Assembly (NCBI GenBank): GCA_001465935.1
Contig: LNKV01000107.1
Span: forward strand, 1 to 36,381
Length of the DNA: 36,381 nucleotides
Source of the DNA: Clarireedia homoeocarpa
Lineage: Eukaryota; Ascomycota; Leotiomycetes; Helotiales; Rutstroemiaceae
Direction: 5' to 3'
How positions within the stretch are numbered: the stretch's first letter is position 1; each line of letters opens with the position of its first letter. Of the stretch, positions 1 through 14,112 are shown piece after piece. A program made the translations under genes and the position numbers. The notes under the pieces are model-generated. The model ran no database searches and was not told where the DNA came from. It worked only from the letters and a program-made list of their open reading frames with translations.

Positions 1-1496
1 AGTAAAGTAATAAATATATAATAAATAAATTTAATATTTTTCTATTTATATATTACTTTTTAATAATAACTATATTAATAAAAAACAGTTTTTTCCGATA
101 AATTTTTAAGTCTAAATTATTCTAGTTAAATTTTTAATCTCGATACTTTATATTAGTTTAATAGATTTTATTTATTATCTCGAGTCTATATAAATAAACT
201 TTAATATTATAAGTTCTTATATATATTTAAAAGATAAGTAAGTTTTTAAACTAAATAAAATATCTTTAAGTATAATCAACTAATACTCGATTTTTAATAA
301 ACTATTTATATCTTAATATTATTATATATATATTTAAATAAATAATTAGAAAAAAGATAAATAATTAAATATAATTATTAATTATAAAGTTTATTAAAAT
401 ATAATAAATAATTAAGAGTTTACTCTAACTATTATATTCTTTAATTTATAAAAATATCTTTAAATATTTAATTATAAACTTAAGATTATAATAAAGTTAT
501 TATAAAAAAGAAATATTAATTAATATAAAATTATTTACTTTAGAATTAATAAAAGTTTTAATTTAATAAAAAATACTATTTTTTACTAGTTTATATAATA
601 TTATTATATAGTTTCTACTTATTAATTTAATTAAATCTAAGTATTTTATATCTCTTAAATTATTTAAAAAGAAGTTTTTATTTAAATATTATCTTTTATT
701 TAATTTATTTCTAATTACTTTATATAAGTTATAACTTTAGTCTAGATTTTAATTAGAATATTATCTTCTTTCTTTATTTCTTTTATTATATTTTTATAAA
801 ACTTATATTCAACTTTATCTATTATATAATATAAAGTTTAAACTTAAGTAAAAGTGAGAAAGAGAGAGCTTCGAATAAAGTTACTAACTAATAAAGTAGC
901 TTTTTAATTAAGAGAGAAATAATATAATATATTAATAAATAAAAGTAGTTATATAAATAAAATAATAATAAAGATATTAAGTTAATTTTAAAATATTTAC
1001 TAACTCTTAGTATAAATAGTAACTTAGTCTCGATAATTTATTATAATTACTACTACTTTAATAAAAGTTTATTAAATTTATTTACTTATTATAATATTAA
1101 TATTATTTATATTTAGATATTAAAATACTTATATATCGACTTTATAATCCTCGCTTCTAAAATAACTTATAAGTAAATATATTTAATAATTATTATTTAA
1201 CTTTCTAATAAAGTTTTAATATTTATTCTTTAAGTTAGTTTTACTAATAATACTAGTTAGAAGCTCGAACTATTAATAAAATAGTTTAAAAAGTTAGCTT
1301 TTAAACTAGATAAAATATATATATATATTTTAAATATATTAATATTTAGTTAGATCTATTAAGAAGTTAACTATTTTATTAATTATTTATTTAAATATAA
1401 TATTATTTTAAATATATAATTCTTTATAATATTTAAAAGTTAAATCTTTTAATTAGTTTAATATAAATAAATATTTAATATTATTATTAATAAAGC
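1..1496. repeat. RIP-degraded AT-rich DNA left of element A1
   Basis: Almost pure A/T sequence with CpA and TpG nearly absent. The remaining cytosines sit mostly in TCG, ACG or CT contexts. This is the pattern left by repeat-induced point mutation on both strands. The last five bases before element A1 (AAAGC, 1492-1496) are its target-site copy, so this stretch and 3607 onward were once continuous. I could not recognise a protein family or terminal repeats here. It is presumably an older transposon that received A1. Confidence 0.7.
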
Positions 1497-1683
1497 TATA
1501 ACAATTTATATAGAATTATATATATAGTATATTAGTCTAGTTAGGATATTTCTTTATAAAGTATCGCTTTGTATAAGCTCTAAGACTTTAAGTTATATAA
1601 AGTCTCTCTTCTTATATATAGTTTTAATTCTATAATTTAATATTCTAAGATTATTTAATATCTTTATTAATAGTCTTATTATA
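1497..1683 (-). repeat. Left LTR of A1 (187 bp)
   Basis: Direct repeat of 3415-3601 and reverse complement of 7016-7202. The two A1 LTRs differ at about 17 sites. Every difference I found is a C/T or G/A transition and there are no indels. Confidence 0.88.
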
Positions 1684-3414
1684 TTATATTAAACTCCCTT
1701 TACTTTATATATAATATTATTATTTTACTAAAAGTAGTATTTTTAAATATTTAACTAAAGAGATAACTTATATATAAATACTTTATTAAAAGATAATCAG
1801 TTCTTTTATTCTTATACTATTAAGTAGTATACGATATTTTATAAACTTCGTATATATACTAATATCTATATACTTAATTCTATAAATTCCTAAAATAGAT
1901 TATATATATTATTATTAGAGAGATAATAAAAATAAGTACTTAGTTAAGAGTTTTTAATAATAGTCTCTTTAAGTTCTAAAAGAATCCTATTAATAGTTAT
2001 ACTAGATCTAGTTAATAGATTAGAGTATAGTAAAAATATAGATTATAACTTTTAAGTTTTATATAAAGTAAGCCGGTGTTTATAATATTAGTATTTAAAA
2101 ACTTATTAAAGTTACTTTATATATTAGTATTTCGCGATTAATAACTATTTTATTTTCTTAATTTATATAAATTTATAAATCAACTTACTTATTAGTATAT
2201 TAATTCTATTAATATAACTCGACTATCTCTTTTTTTCTCGAGCTAAACGATTATATTAACTTATTTTTATAAGTTATAACTTTATATTTATATTTATTTT
2301 GATTTATCTTATATTCCTCTACTTTCCGGATTCGAATAATTTCTTTAAATTAATACTTCTTAACTATATACTTTTTATATAATTATAACTCGAAAATCTC
2401 TTATTCTTAAACAATTTCGATCTAAAGTTATTCTTTTTTAAATATTACTTTTAAGTTCTTACTTATTATTTATTTTATTATTATTATTACTTTATTTCTT
2501 TTAAGAATAATAGAATAGTTAATTATCAACGAAATCGTAATTGAGTTTATAGTTATTTACTAATAACTTAGTATTTAAACTAAAGAGTTTAAATAAGAAC
2601 TTAAAGTACTTTATTTAAATAATATCTTTCTTTATTCTCTTTACTTTTATTTGATATCTAAGTAATCTAAATTATAAGACCTAGATAAATTTAATAATTC
2701 CTACTTTAATATCTAACTACTTATTATTAAAACTAAGTTATAAATTGATAATAAAGTTATAAGAGATAATATTATTAAATTCTACTATATCTTCTTAAAT
2801 CTTAAGTCTTCTATTTAAGTTTAAATCTTATCTCTTATCAATAAATTCTCTTTTAATTATAAAAATATTCTTAAAGCTCTTACTTTTATATATAAGAACC
2901 CTCGTTGTATTAAGGAAACTCTCGCTTATCTTTATATAATTTATCAAGATACTGATTCTTTAAATAATTATATTACTAGGTTTCAATATATCTTATATAA
3001 AGTAAGTAGAAAGAGCTAGGATAACGACCGGAAAATTAATACTTTTCGTCTAGACTTAAGCTAAATAATATTATAGTAACTAGATAATTAGTTGAATAAG
3101 CTTATTAATTTTAAAGAGTTTATATATTTTATATAATACTTTAGTAATTCTTCTTTCTATTAATCTATATCTATATTTACTATTCTACTAACTTAGTAAT
3201 TATTATATTTTTAGTACTTCTATATATAATCTTATTAATATCTATAATAAACTATTAAGCTAATAAACTTAAATATAATCGAGACTAATAAATAGATTAA
3301 AAGATAATTAGTTTAAATAAAAACTTTTTTATTTCTTTTAATTTATTTCTTTTATTAACTTTAAATTATTCTTTTTAGATACTTAGGAACGAGCTTTTTC
3401 GAAGAGAGAAATAA

Positions 3415-3601
3415 TATAACGATTTATATAGAATTATATATATAGTATATTAGCTTAGTCAAGATATTTCTTTATAAAGTATTATTTTATATAAGCTCTA
3501 AAGCTCTAAACTATATAAAGTCTCTCTTCTTATATATAGTTTTAATTCTATAATTTAATATTCTAAGATTATTTAGTATCTTTATTAGTAGTCTTGTTAT
3601 A
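3415..3601 (-). repeat. Right LTR of A1 (187 bp)
   Basis: Same length and termini as 1497-1683. It is followed directly by AAAGT, the decayed partner of the AAAGC upstream of the left LTR. Confidence 0.88.
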
Positions 3602-3606
3602 AAAGT

Positions 3607-4553
3607 TATATTTATATTAGTTAATTCGATTTATAATAAACTTTCTTTATAATTAAATAATAGGTTTTTTTCTATTAAAGAGTTTATTAATTAAATATAG
3701 AATCTTAAATAATATATAATTAAATATTATTAAAATAATATTATATTAATATAAAGAAGTAAATAGTTATAAACTATATAATTAATATAATAATAATAAT
3801 TAGAGAGTACTAAGTAAGTTATATTTAATTATTAGTTAAAATAATAATTATTTTTTAATTTAATCTATTAATATAATATACTTAGTATTTTAAATTACTA
3901 ATTATACTTAGAATTAAGTTTATATCTTTATTATTTAAACTATTAATATTATTATTAAGTTAATAAATAATATAATTAAAAGAGTTCTTTAAACTACTTT
4001 TTTTTTACTCTTATCTCGATATCGATAATTATTTTAATTATTAATATCTATATTTTAACTTAGTTAAAATAAAGAAGATATAAATATTAAATAGTTTTAT
4101 TAAATAGTAAGTTATATAAAAAAAAGAGAGTAATATTAAAAATTCGAGGTAGATTTATCTCCTACTTAGTATATAGTTTAAAATATTATTTAGCTAATTT
4201 CAAGAGTATTTTAAATACTAAACTAAATATCAAGAATAATAATAATATTTTATAAAGTATTATAAGAAAGCAAGCCCGCTTATTTAATTAATATAGAATA
4301 ATTTAGTTAACCTCTATTTTAAAATTAAAGAGATATTTAATATATTATTATAATAAGTTTTTAAAAACTATATAGAATAAATAATTTAAAAGTATTAAGA
4401 AATAATATTATATATTAATAAAGCCGGAATAGATCTATTTTTACTATTTAAAGAATCTTTAAAAAAGAGATTTAAAAGTAAAAAAAGATTAATTATTAAT
4501 ATTATTTAAATAGTTATTAATATAGTTAAAAAGATAAATTAAATTATTAATAA
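3607..4553. repeat. RIP-degraded AT-rich DNA between A1 and the 4554 LTR-like relic
   Basis: AT-rich and stop-laden in all frames. It continues the sequence left of A1 once A1 and one target copy are removed. No domain, terminal repeat or match to elements A or B was recognised by eye. Confidence 0.6.
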
Positions 4554-4748
4554 TATAATAAGACTATTAGTTAAGATATTAAATAATCTTAGAATTAATA
4601 ATTATAAAGTTAAGAAGATTATAAAGATCCGAAAACTTATATATAAAAAGAGATTATATATTTAATTATATATATACTAATATATATTTATATACTTAAT
4701 ATCTAACTTACTTTTATAAAAGTTATATTCTTATATAGTATCGTGATA
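4554..4748 (+). repeat. LTR-like relic related to family A
   Basis: The first ~42 bases closely resemble the start of the 187-bp family-A LTR as read at 7016, including the shared run AAGATATTAAATAATCTTAG. The segment starts TATAATAA and ends TCGTGATA, echoing the A-family termini (TATAACGA...TCGTTATA). The middle diverges and no target duplication is visible. It stands immediately left of where similarity to element B begins, so it may be the 5' LTR of element C or an independent solo LTR. Confidence 0.45.
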
Positions 4749-7015
4749 ATTTAATTAGAATTATTATATTTATAATATTAACTTTAATAATATTATATTT
4801 TATAAAATAATTTATTTATTTAAAACTCGATTTATATTATATTATTTAATAATTCTTATTAATATTTAAAAGAAATATATTAATATACTTAATTAAATAT
4901 AATATAATTAAATATTATTAAGTAATTAATTTAAAAAGTAAAATATAGTATATAATAAAGTTTATATATATTAATTAAATAAAATAAAAAGAATAACTAT
5001 TATAATTACTTTCTTTAAAATAATAAAAATCAAGATTAAATTAATCTAAATAAATAAAAAGTTAAAATATTTTATTAAAAGATAATAATTAAATTAACTT
5101 ATTTTAATTTTAAATAAAGTAAATATTATTCTTATTATATAGTTAATTAATAAATTTTATAATTTTAAAGAAAAAAGTATATTTATAATAATAATCTTTA
5201 TAAAAAATATTATAAAATTAGAAATTACTTTATATAAAAAAGATATATTTAAATTTAATATTTAAAATAATAAAGATAAATTAATTAAGAAAAAAAATAA
5301 AATTATTTATATTATTTAAAGAATTAGTTTTTTAATTAGAAAAATAAATATATATAGAAACTAAAAGATTATAATTAATTAAAAGAAATATTAAAAGATA
5401 ATTTAAAGAAATTTAATATTATTAAAATTAAATAAATTAAAGAGAGAATTGAACTTTTTTAATAAAATAATCTAAAGAAAGTTATAATTAAGAAAAATTT
5501 ATTATAATTAATAGTTAATTTAATTACCTCTTTATTATTATTTTTTAAAAAAGTTTATAATAATAATTATTAATCTTTTTTTTATAAATATTAATAATTT
5601 TAATATATACTTTATATTAATTATTATTAATAAATATTATTTAATAAACTTTACTTTTTTAAATAATTATAATATAATATATTTAGTTAATAATATCTTT
5701 CTATTTAATAATAATAATATTATTAAAGTTAGTATATTATTATTAACTATTAAATATAATATTTATATTATTAAGAATATTTTTAATAACTTTAATAAAT
5801 CTAATATAAAGAATTTTATTTTAATAAATATTATTTTTATTTCTAGTTTTTATATTAATATAATCTTTAAATTTTAATTAATAAAAATAATTTTATAATT
5901 TTATAATCTTGATTATATACTAAGATATAATATATATAAGAAGAGTATAATTATTATATTATTTATATAAAAATATAATCTAATTTTTTTAAAATTTAAA
6001 AAAATTATTTCTTACTATTTAATTATTTATTATAAAATTAATAAGTTTTTTAAATAATTATATAATCTTTTATTTAATAAAGAGGATATAATATAAATAT
6101 AATATAATAAGATTAGATATTTTAATTAAAAAGTTTTTAAATATTTAATAAATAAAATATAAAATATAAAAATTAAAAGAATCTTTAGAATCTTATTTAT
6201 TAATAAAATTTATTATAAAATATTCTAAATAATTATTAATTTTAAAATATAAGTAAAATAATAATAAATTAATAATCGATATTAATAAATATATAAAGTT
6301 TAAATAATAATTATTTATAAAAAGAATTAAAATTAAATTTTTATTAACTTATATTTATAAATTATATAATATAATAAAGTATATAAATTAGAAAATTATT
6401 ATTAAGATAATAAAAATATAAATTTAAATAAATCTTTTATTGGAATTATAATTAGAAATTATATAAATAATAATTTATTTATATAATATAAACTTATTAT
6501 AATAAAGAAATTATAAAATATTAAATAAAGTTTTAGATTTATAGTTTAAATAATATTTTCGTTAATATAATTTAATATTAATAATATTAATTATTACTAA
6601 TTTATATTTAAACTAAAATAATATATATTAATATAATTATTAAATTTATTTTTTAAATAAAGAACGAGAAATAAATATTAATAAAAAGTAATATAAAGTT
6701 AATCTTTAAATCTATTTAGAATATTTAATAAATTATATATTTAGATTATTAATTTATTAAATATAAATATTAAAGTTTAATAAAAATATTATTTATTTTA
6801 AAATTAATAAGAAATAAAAATTATTTTTAAAAAAGTATTTAAATAAAATAATTTAAATTTTTAATTTTAAAATTATTAAAATTTTAAATAAATTAATATT
6901 AGAAAATAATAATATAATTAATTTAAATATAATTATTAAAAATTTCGCTTTATAAAATATTAATAATTAGAAATATTATAAAATAATTTTAAAAATAAAG
7001 AAGTTTAATAATAAT
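4749..7015 (+). mobile_element. Element C, left fragment: older copia copy related to B
   Basis: From about 4760 the sequence follows element B from about 9930 onward, up to about 12,497. It has the same order of recognisable blocks but fewer surviving cytosines, so it looks older or more heavily mutated. It is broken at 7015 by A2 and resumes at 19123. Joining 7015 to 19123 restores collinearity with B around 12,480-12,540. ATAAT occurs on both sides of the insertion (7011-7015 and 19118-19122). This part would hold gag, protease and integrase. The left limit is uncertain. Confidence 0.75.
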
Positions 7016-7202
7016 TATAACGAGACTACTAATAAAGATATTAAATAATCTTAGAATATTAAATTATAGAATTAAAGTTATATATAAAAAGAGAGATCTT
7101 ATATAATCTAGAGCTTTAAAACTTATATAAAACGATATCTTATAAAGAAATATTCTGATTAAGCTAATATACTATATATACGATTTTATATAAATTGTTA
7201 TA
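7016..7202 (+). repeat. 5' LTR of A2 (187 bp)
   Basis: Begins TATAACGA and ends TTGTTATA. It is the reverse complement of the A1 LTRs apart from transitions. Confidence 0.9.
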
Positions 7203-8910
7203 TTACTTTTCTTTTCGAAAAAGTTTATCTTTAAATATTTAAAAAGAATAACTTAAAGTTAATAAAGGAAATAAATTAAAAGAAATAAAAAAACCTTTAT
7301 TTAAACTAATTATCTTTTAATCTATTTATCAATCTTAATTATATTTAAGTTTATTAATTTAGTAGTTTACTATAGATATTAATAAAACTATATATAAAAC
7401 TATTAAAAATATAATAATTACTAAATTAGTAAAATAATAGATATAAATATAGATTGATAAAAAGAAAAGTTACTAAAGTATTATATAAAATATATAAATT
7501 CTTTAAAATTAATAGATTTATTTAACTAATTATCTAGTTACTATTATATTATCTAGTTTAAATCTAAGTGAAAAATATTAATTTTCTAATTATTATTCTA
7601 ACTCTTTCTATTTACTTTATATAAAATATATTAAAACCTAGTAATATAATTATTTAAAAAATTAATATTTTAATAAATTATATAAAAGCGAGCGAGAGTT
7701 TTCTTAATATAATAAAAGTTCTTATATATAAAAGTAAGAGCTTTAAAAATATCTTTATAATTAAAAGAGAACTTATTAATAAGAAATAAGATTTAAGTTT
7801 AAATAAAAGATTTAAGGTTTAAGAAAATATAATAGAATTTAATAATATTATCTCTTATAACTTCGTTATCGACTTAAAGCTTAGTTTTAATAATAAGTAA
7901 TTAAATATTAAAGTAAGAACTATTGAATTTATCTAGGTCTTATAATTTAAATCGCTTAGATATCGAATAAAGATAAAGAGAATAAAGAAAGATATTATTA
8001 AAATAAAGAGTTTCAAGTTATTATCCGAACTTCTTAATTTAAATACTAAATTATTAATAAATAATTATAAATTTAATTACGATTTTATTAGTAATTAACT
8101 ATTCTATTATTCTTAAAGAAGTAAAATAATAATAATAATAAAATAAATAATAAATAAAAGTTTAAAAATAATATTTAAGAGAGATAATTTTAAATTAAAA
8201 CTATTTAAGAATAAGAGATTTTTATAACTTATAATAAAATATAGATTTAGAAAAGTTATATAAATCCGGAAGATAAAAGATATTAAATAAGTCTAAATAA
8301 ATATAAATATAAAGTTATAATTTATAGAAATAAACTAATATAGTTATTTAATTTAAAAAAGAAAAGTAGTTAAATTATATTAATAAAATTAGTATATTAA
8401 TAAGTAAGTTGATTTATAAATTTATATAAATTAAAAAAGTAAAAAAGTAATTATCAATTATAAAGTACTAATATATAAAGTAACTTTAATAAGTTTTTAA
8501 ATATTAATATTATAAATACCAGCCTACTTTATATAAAATTTAAAAGTTATAATTTATATTTTTATTATACTCTAATCTACTAACTAGATCTAATATAACT
8601 ATTAATAAGATCTCTTTAAAGTTTAAAGAGACTATTATTAAGAACTTTTAATTAAATCTTACTTTTTCTATCTTTTTAATAATAATATATATAATCTACT
8701 TTAAGAATTTATAGAATTAAATATATAAATATCGGTATATATATAAAGTTTATAGAATATTATATACTATCTAATAATATAAGAATAAAAGAATTAATTA
8801 CTTTTTAATAAAGTATTTATATATAAATCACTTTTCTAATTAAGTATTTAAAAATATTATTCTTAGTAAAATAATAATATTATATATAAAATAAGAGAAG
8901 TTTAATATAA

Positions 8911-8936
8911 TATAACGAGACTATTAATAAAGATAC
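8911..8936 (+). repeat. 3' LTR of A2, first piece
   Basis: The first 26 bp of the LTR (TATAACGAGACT...) end in GATAC, where element B inserted. The rest of the LTR continues at 18957. Confidence 0.88.
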
Positions 8937-9299
8937 TATTATAGAAAGATCTATATAATATATATAATTATAAAGTAGAACTGATTACTTAATCGAGTAT
9001 ATATATAATCAACTTTTATAAACTGATCTTTAAAGTTATAAAGCTGAAACTTATAATCTATATTATAATATTACTAAAGATTAGTAATCTTAGTATACTA
9101 TTTAAGACTTTTATTAATATATTATAATCCTTATTTATATTTCCTTTATAAATAATAGAATTAGATAGAATTACTCTCTTTAACTTAAGATTCTTACTAA
9201 TCTTTATAAATAAGATTAAGAATTTTAAGAAAAGGAAGAATCAATTAATTATATCTTTATTTTATTATTATATACTTAGTTATTATTTAAATTATAATA
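8937..9299 (+). repeat. 5' LTR of element B (363 bp)
   Basis: Direct repeat of 18589-18951, equal in length. The differences visible on alignment are transitions. Confidence 0.9.
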
Positions 9300-10749
9300 G
9301 TTATAAGTTTAGTCTAATATTTACTTTATTATATAGAAAAACTATTTATTAGTTTATTTAAAAAACTATTTTTTAAATACTTTCTTATATCTACTAATTA
9401 CTTTTCTTTATTCTTCTAATTTTAGTAATTATTATATTTTAACTTAGAATAATTAGTAGTATTAGACTATTTACTTAATAATAATAAATAATATAATTCT
9501 TAGAACTTAAATAATAATACTAAGTAAAAAGAATATAATATCTAATTAATTCTAATATCTATAAAGAACTAATTAGATTACTAACTGATATCTAGTTTAA
9601 TAATTCGATTAGTAAAGATTAGTTTATTTAGTCTTTACTAGAACTACTTTTTATATATTAACTAAAAGATAAACTATATACTTAGTTATTTACTAACTAT
9701 AATATTAAGATAAATAGAATTAATAAAAAGAATATAGATATAAAGAATTATCTAAAACCGAAATATCTGTTAATCTAAGATATTTATAAGGATTTTATAA
9801 TTTTATAGAAATAATTCTAAAACGAGAAAGTTAAATATAATATTTATTATAAAGCTTTTAAAGATATTTATATATAGATTATTATAATTATAAATATTAA
9901 TTTCTTTATCGATTATAATCTATATAATACTAACTTTAATAATATTATCTTATATAATATTATCTATTCTCTTAAAACTCGCTTTATACTTTACGAATTA
10001 ATAGTCTTAACTAATATTTAAAGAGAATATATTAATATACTCGACTAAGTATAATATAGTCGAGTATTTTTAAGTAATTAATATAAAAAGTAGAATATAG
10101 TTTATAATAAAATTTATATATATTAGTTAAATAAAATAAAAAAGATAATTATTATAATTACTTTCCTAGAAATAGTAAAAATTAAGATTAAACTAATTTA
10201 AATAAATAAAGAATTAAGATATATTATTATAAATTAATAGTTAGATCTACTTATTTTAACTCTAAACTAAATAAATATTATTCTTATTATTTAATTAGTT
10301 AATAAATCTTATAAACTTAAAGAAAAAAGTATTTTTATAATAGTAATTCTTATAAAAGATATTATAAAATTAGAGACTATCTTAAATAAAAAAGATAAAT
10401 CTAAACTTAAATTTTAAAAAGATAAAAACAAACTAACTAAAAAAGAAAATAAGAATTATCTATATTATTTAAAAAGTTAGTTCTTTAATTTAGAGAATAG
10501 ATATATATAAAAACTAAAAGATTATAACTAGTTGAAAAGAGTATTAAAGAATAAACTAACTAAAAAAAAATTTAATAATATTGAAATTAAATAAATTAAA
10601 AAGAGATTTAAATTACTTTAATAAAATAATCTAAAAAAGATAATAATTAAGAAAAGATTATTATAACTAATAATTAATTTAACTATCTTCTTATTATCTT
10701 TCTTTAGAAAAGTTATAATAATAATTATTAATCTCTCTCTAATAGATAT

Positions 10750-12310
10750 TAATAATCCTAATATATATTCTATACTAGTTATTACTAATAAATACTATTT
10801 AGTAAACTCTACTCTTCTAGATAATTATAATATAATATACTTAATTAATAATATTTTTTTACTTAATAATAAAAAGATTATTTATTCTAATAATAATAAT
10901 ATTATCGAAGTTAATATATTATTACTACTAATTATCAAATAAAGTATTTATATTATTAAGAATATTTTCAATAATTCTAAGAGATCTAATATAGAGAATC
11001 TTATTTTAATAAATATTATTCTTATTTCTAGTTTTTATATTAATATAATCTCTAAGTCTTAATTAGTAAAAGTAAATTTATAATTTTATAATCTTGACTA
11101 TATATTAAGATATAGTATATAAAAGAAAAATATAATTATTATATTATTTATATAAAAGTATAATCTAGTCTTTTTAAAATTTAAGAAAGTTATTTCTTAC
11201 TATTTAATTAATCTAAATAATATTTCTATAAACAAAGTTATAATAATATACTTAGTTATCTATTATAAGATTAGTAAGTCTTTTAAACGATTATACGATC
11301 CTCTATTTAATAAAGAAGATACTATATAAATATAATATAATAAAGTTAAGTATCTCGGATAAAAAACTCTTAAATATTTAATAAATAAAGTAAGAAGTAT
11401 AAAAATTAAAGGGATTCTAAAAGTTAATTATAAATATTATATAAAAGTATATACTAAATAAGTTATCAATTATTATTTAAGAGATTAGTAATTACTATAA
11501 CTATTTTATAAGATCGTATAAGATCTTTTCAACTTCCTAATATCATTTAATAAATATTTATAATTATTACTAATTAAAAAGTTATATAGTAATAAGATCT
11601 TTAGAATTCTACTTATTAATAAAACTTATTATAAAATATTCCGAACAATTACTAATTTTAAAGTATAAGGAAAATAATAATATTATTTATTTATCTATAT
11701 TATTAAATAAAATAATAATAAATTAGTAATCAGTATTAATAGATATATAAAGTTTAAATAATAGATATCTATAGAAAGAATTAAAATTAAATTATTACTA
11801 ACTTATACTTATAAATTAAATAATATAATAAAGTATATAGATTAAAAAGTTATTACTAAGACAATAAAAATACGAATTTAAATAAATCTTTTATTAAAGT
11901 TATAACTTGAAATTATATAAATAGTAATTTATTTATATAATATAAATCTATTATAATAGAGAAGTTTCAGGATATTAAATAAAGTTCTAAATTTATAATT
12001 TAAATAATATTTCCAATAGTATAATCTAATATTAGTAATATTAATTATTACTAATTTATATTTAAACTAGAATAGTATATATTATTATAGTTATCAAGTT
12101 TATCTTTTAAATAAAAAACAAGAAATTAATATTAATAAATAATAATATAAAGTTAATCTTTAAATCTATTTAGAATACTTAGTAGATTATATATTTAAAT
12201 TACTAATTTATCGAATATAGATATTAAAGTTTAATAAAATTATTATTATTTATAATATCTAGTTTAACGAAAATATTATTTACTTTAAAGTTAATAAGAA
12301 CTAGGAAATA
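10750..12310 (+). pseudogene. Decayed copia protease and integrase region of B
   Basis: An LVNST-like stretch near 10,800 could be the remnant of the aspartic protease LxDSG motif; this is tentative. At about 12,203-12,275 the frame reads YRI-stop-I then FNEN, matching the copia integrase C-terminal pattern YRIW(I/V)P...RDV.FNE. TAG and TAA stops replace expected Trp and Gln codons, as RIP would produce. The HHCC zinc finger and DDE triad were not located with confidence. The same region is in C at about 5,600-6,900. Confidence 0.5.
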
Positions 12311-14112
12311 TCTTTAAAAGAGTATTTAAATAAAATTATTCGAACTTTTAATTTTAAGATTACTAAAAACTCGAATAAATCAATATTAGAAAGTAATAAT
12401 ATAAATAATTTTAATATAGTTATTAGAGAGATTATTTTATAAAATATTAATAACTAGGAATATTATAAAGAGATTTTAAAAATAGAGAAGTTTAATAATA
12501 ATAAATAAAGTTCTTTTAGTAGTTTACGATTTTCGGATAATAATTTATATCTAAATAAAAGTAATAATAGTTTAAATATATAATACTTATAAGATTAACT
12601 TAAAGATCAAATTAATATTAAAATTAAAACTATAACTAACTAAGTTTAAAGTATAGAGATTGATATTTTTACTAGTAATAAATAAAGTTAGAAAAGAAAA
12701 TAAATAGAATATAAAGTATTTAATAAATCTATATTACTTGTTTTATTAATAACTAAAAAGGTTAATAAATTTAGAAGTAAAATAAATTATAATTATATTA
12801 ATATTATTAATATATTTTATAAAAAGTATAAAGAAAGTTTAAAAGAAGATATTATTAAATTTATACTTTTATAGATTGAAAATACTCTATATAATTCTAT
12901 ATATATTCTATATAATAGTATTTAATAGTATAAATAGAAAGAGATTGAAATTACTTTAATATAAATAAAAACTTCTTAATTAATTAATTTATTAAATAAA
13001 AAGAGTTATCTATTTAAAAGATTAAAATTTATAATCGAAATCCTAACTAGAAGAGTAAATAGAAAACTAAATAATTAAGATATTAATCTTTTTTTCTATT
13101 AACTAAATTAAATTTTAATATACGATATTAGATAATAAAAACAATTTTATTTAAAATATAATAAGAAGATCGTTAATATATTTATTAAAACGATTATTAT
13201 TTAATTATCTTCAAGAGATAGTAAGAAGCTTAATAATTTCTATAATATATTCTAGTTTGATTAACTAGATATAAATAGAAATAAAGAGTAAAATAAATTT
13301 ATAATACTCTATAATATAATAATAGTTATAATTATAACTAAATTAAAGAAACTTATAATAGAACTATTATAGTTACTTAAAATTTATAAAAGCTAAATAA
13401 TTAAATTGTTTAAATACTATTGAGATTTAGATATATATCTAATAGAATTAGTATTTAAAACTAATTATAATAAAAAGATTAACAATTTTAGAACTTAGAA
13501 TATATAAAGGGAAATATTAAAAAGCTTAATAAAGATTAAACTAATCTCTTTAAAATAGATCTTTATATATAAAATTAATTAGAATAAGTATATTATAAAG
13601 TATAGATCGCGACTTATAATAAGAGGAGATTTATAAACAAAAAGTATAATCGAATTAATTTATACTATAATACTCGCTTCTTATTTCTTTTATATTATTA
13701 TAACTATAATAATTAAGTTTGATCTTGAAACTAAGTAGTTCGATATAATAAATACTTTTATAAATATATTATATAATCTAAGTAGCGAGCTAGTTATATA
13801 TTACTTATTAAATAATTATAAAGTAAAAGATATAGTAGTAATTATTGACTATACTCTCTATAATTTACAAGACTTACTAACAATTTAGTTTAAAGATTTT
13901 ATTAAAACTTTAGTTAGATTAAAAATAAAGTTATATTCAAATAAACCTTATATACTTATTACTAAGAATTATAAAGTATTAGTACTCTTTTTTATAGATA
14001 ATATTTAAATTATTTATAATAAGAAATATACTAAGGAAGTTGAGAGAATTACTAATAAGATTCAATCTATATATAAACTATATAAGATAAATAATATAAA
14101 ATAGTTTCTAAG

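Larger units (their letters stand above)
1497..3601 (-). mobile_element. Element A1: 2.1 kb RIP-degraded LTR retrotransposon
   Basis: Two direct repeats of exactly 187 bp (1497-1683 and 3415-3601) bound a 1731 bp interior. Each LTR begins TATAAC and ends GTTATA, the RIP-decayed form of TGTAAC...GTTACA. The flanks are AAAGC (1492-1496) and AAAGT (3602-3606), a 5-bp target duplication differing by one C-to-T change. A purine-rich tract just inside the left LTR, read on the minus strand, suggests minus orientation. The interior is repeated in reverse complement at 7203-8910. No coding domain was recognised and the interior is short for an autonomous element, so a non-autonomous (TRIM/LARD-like) element is likely, though decay could hide a gag. 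Confidence 0.85.
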
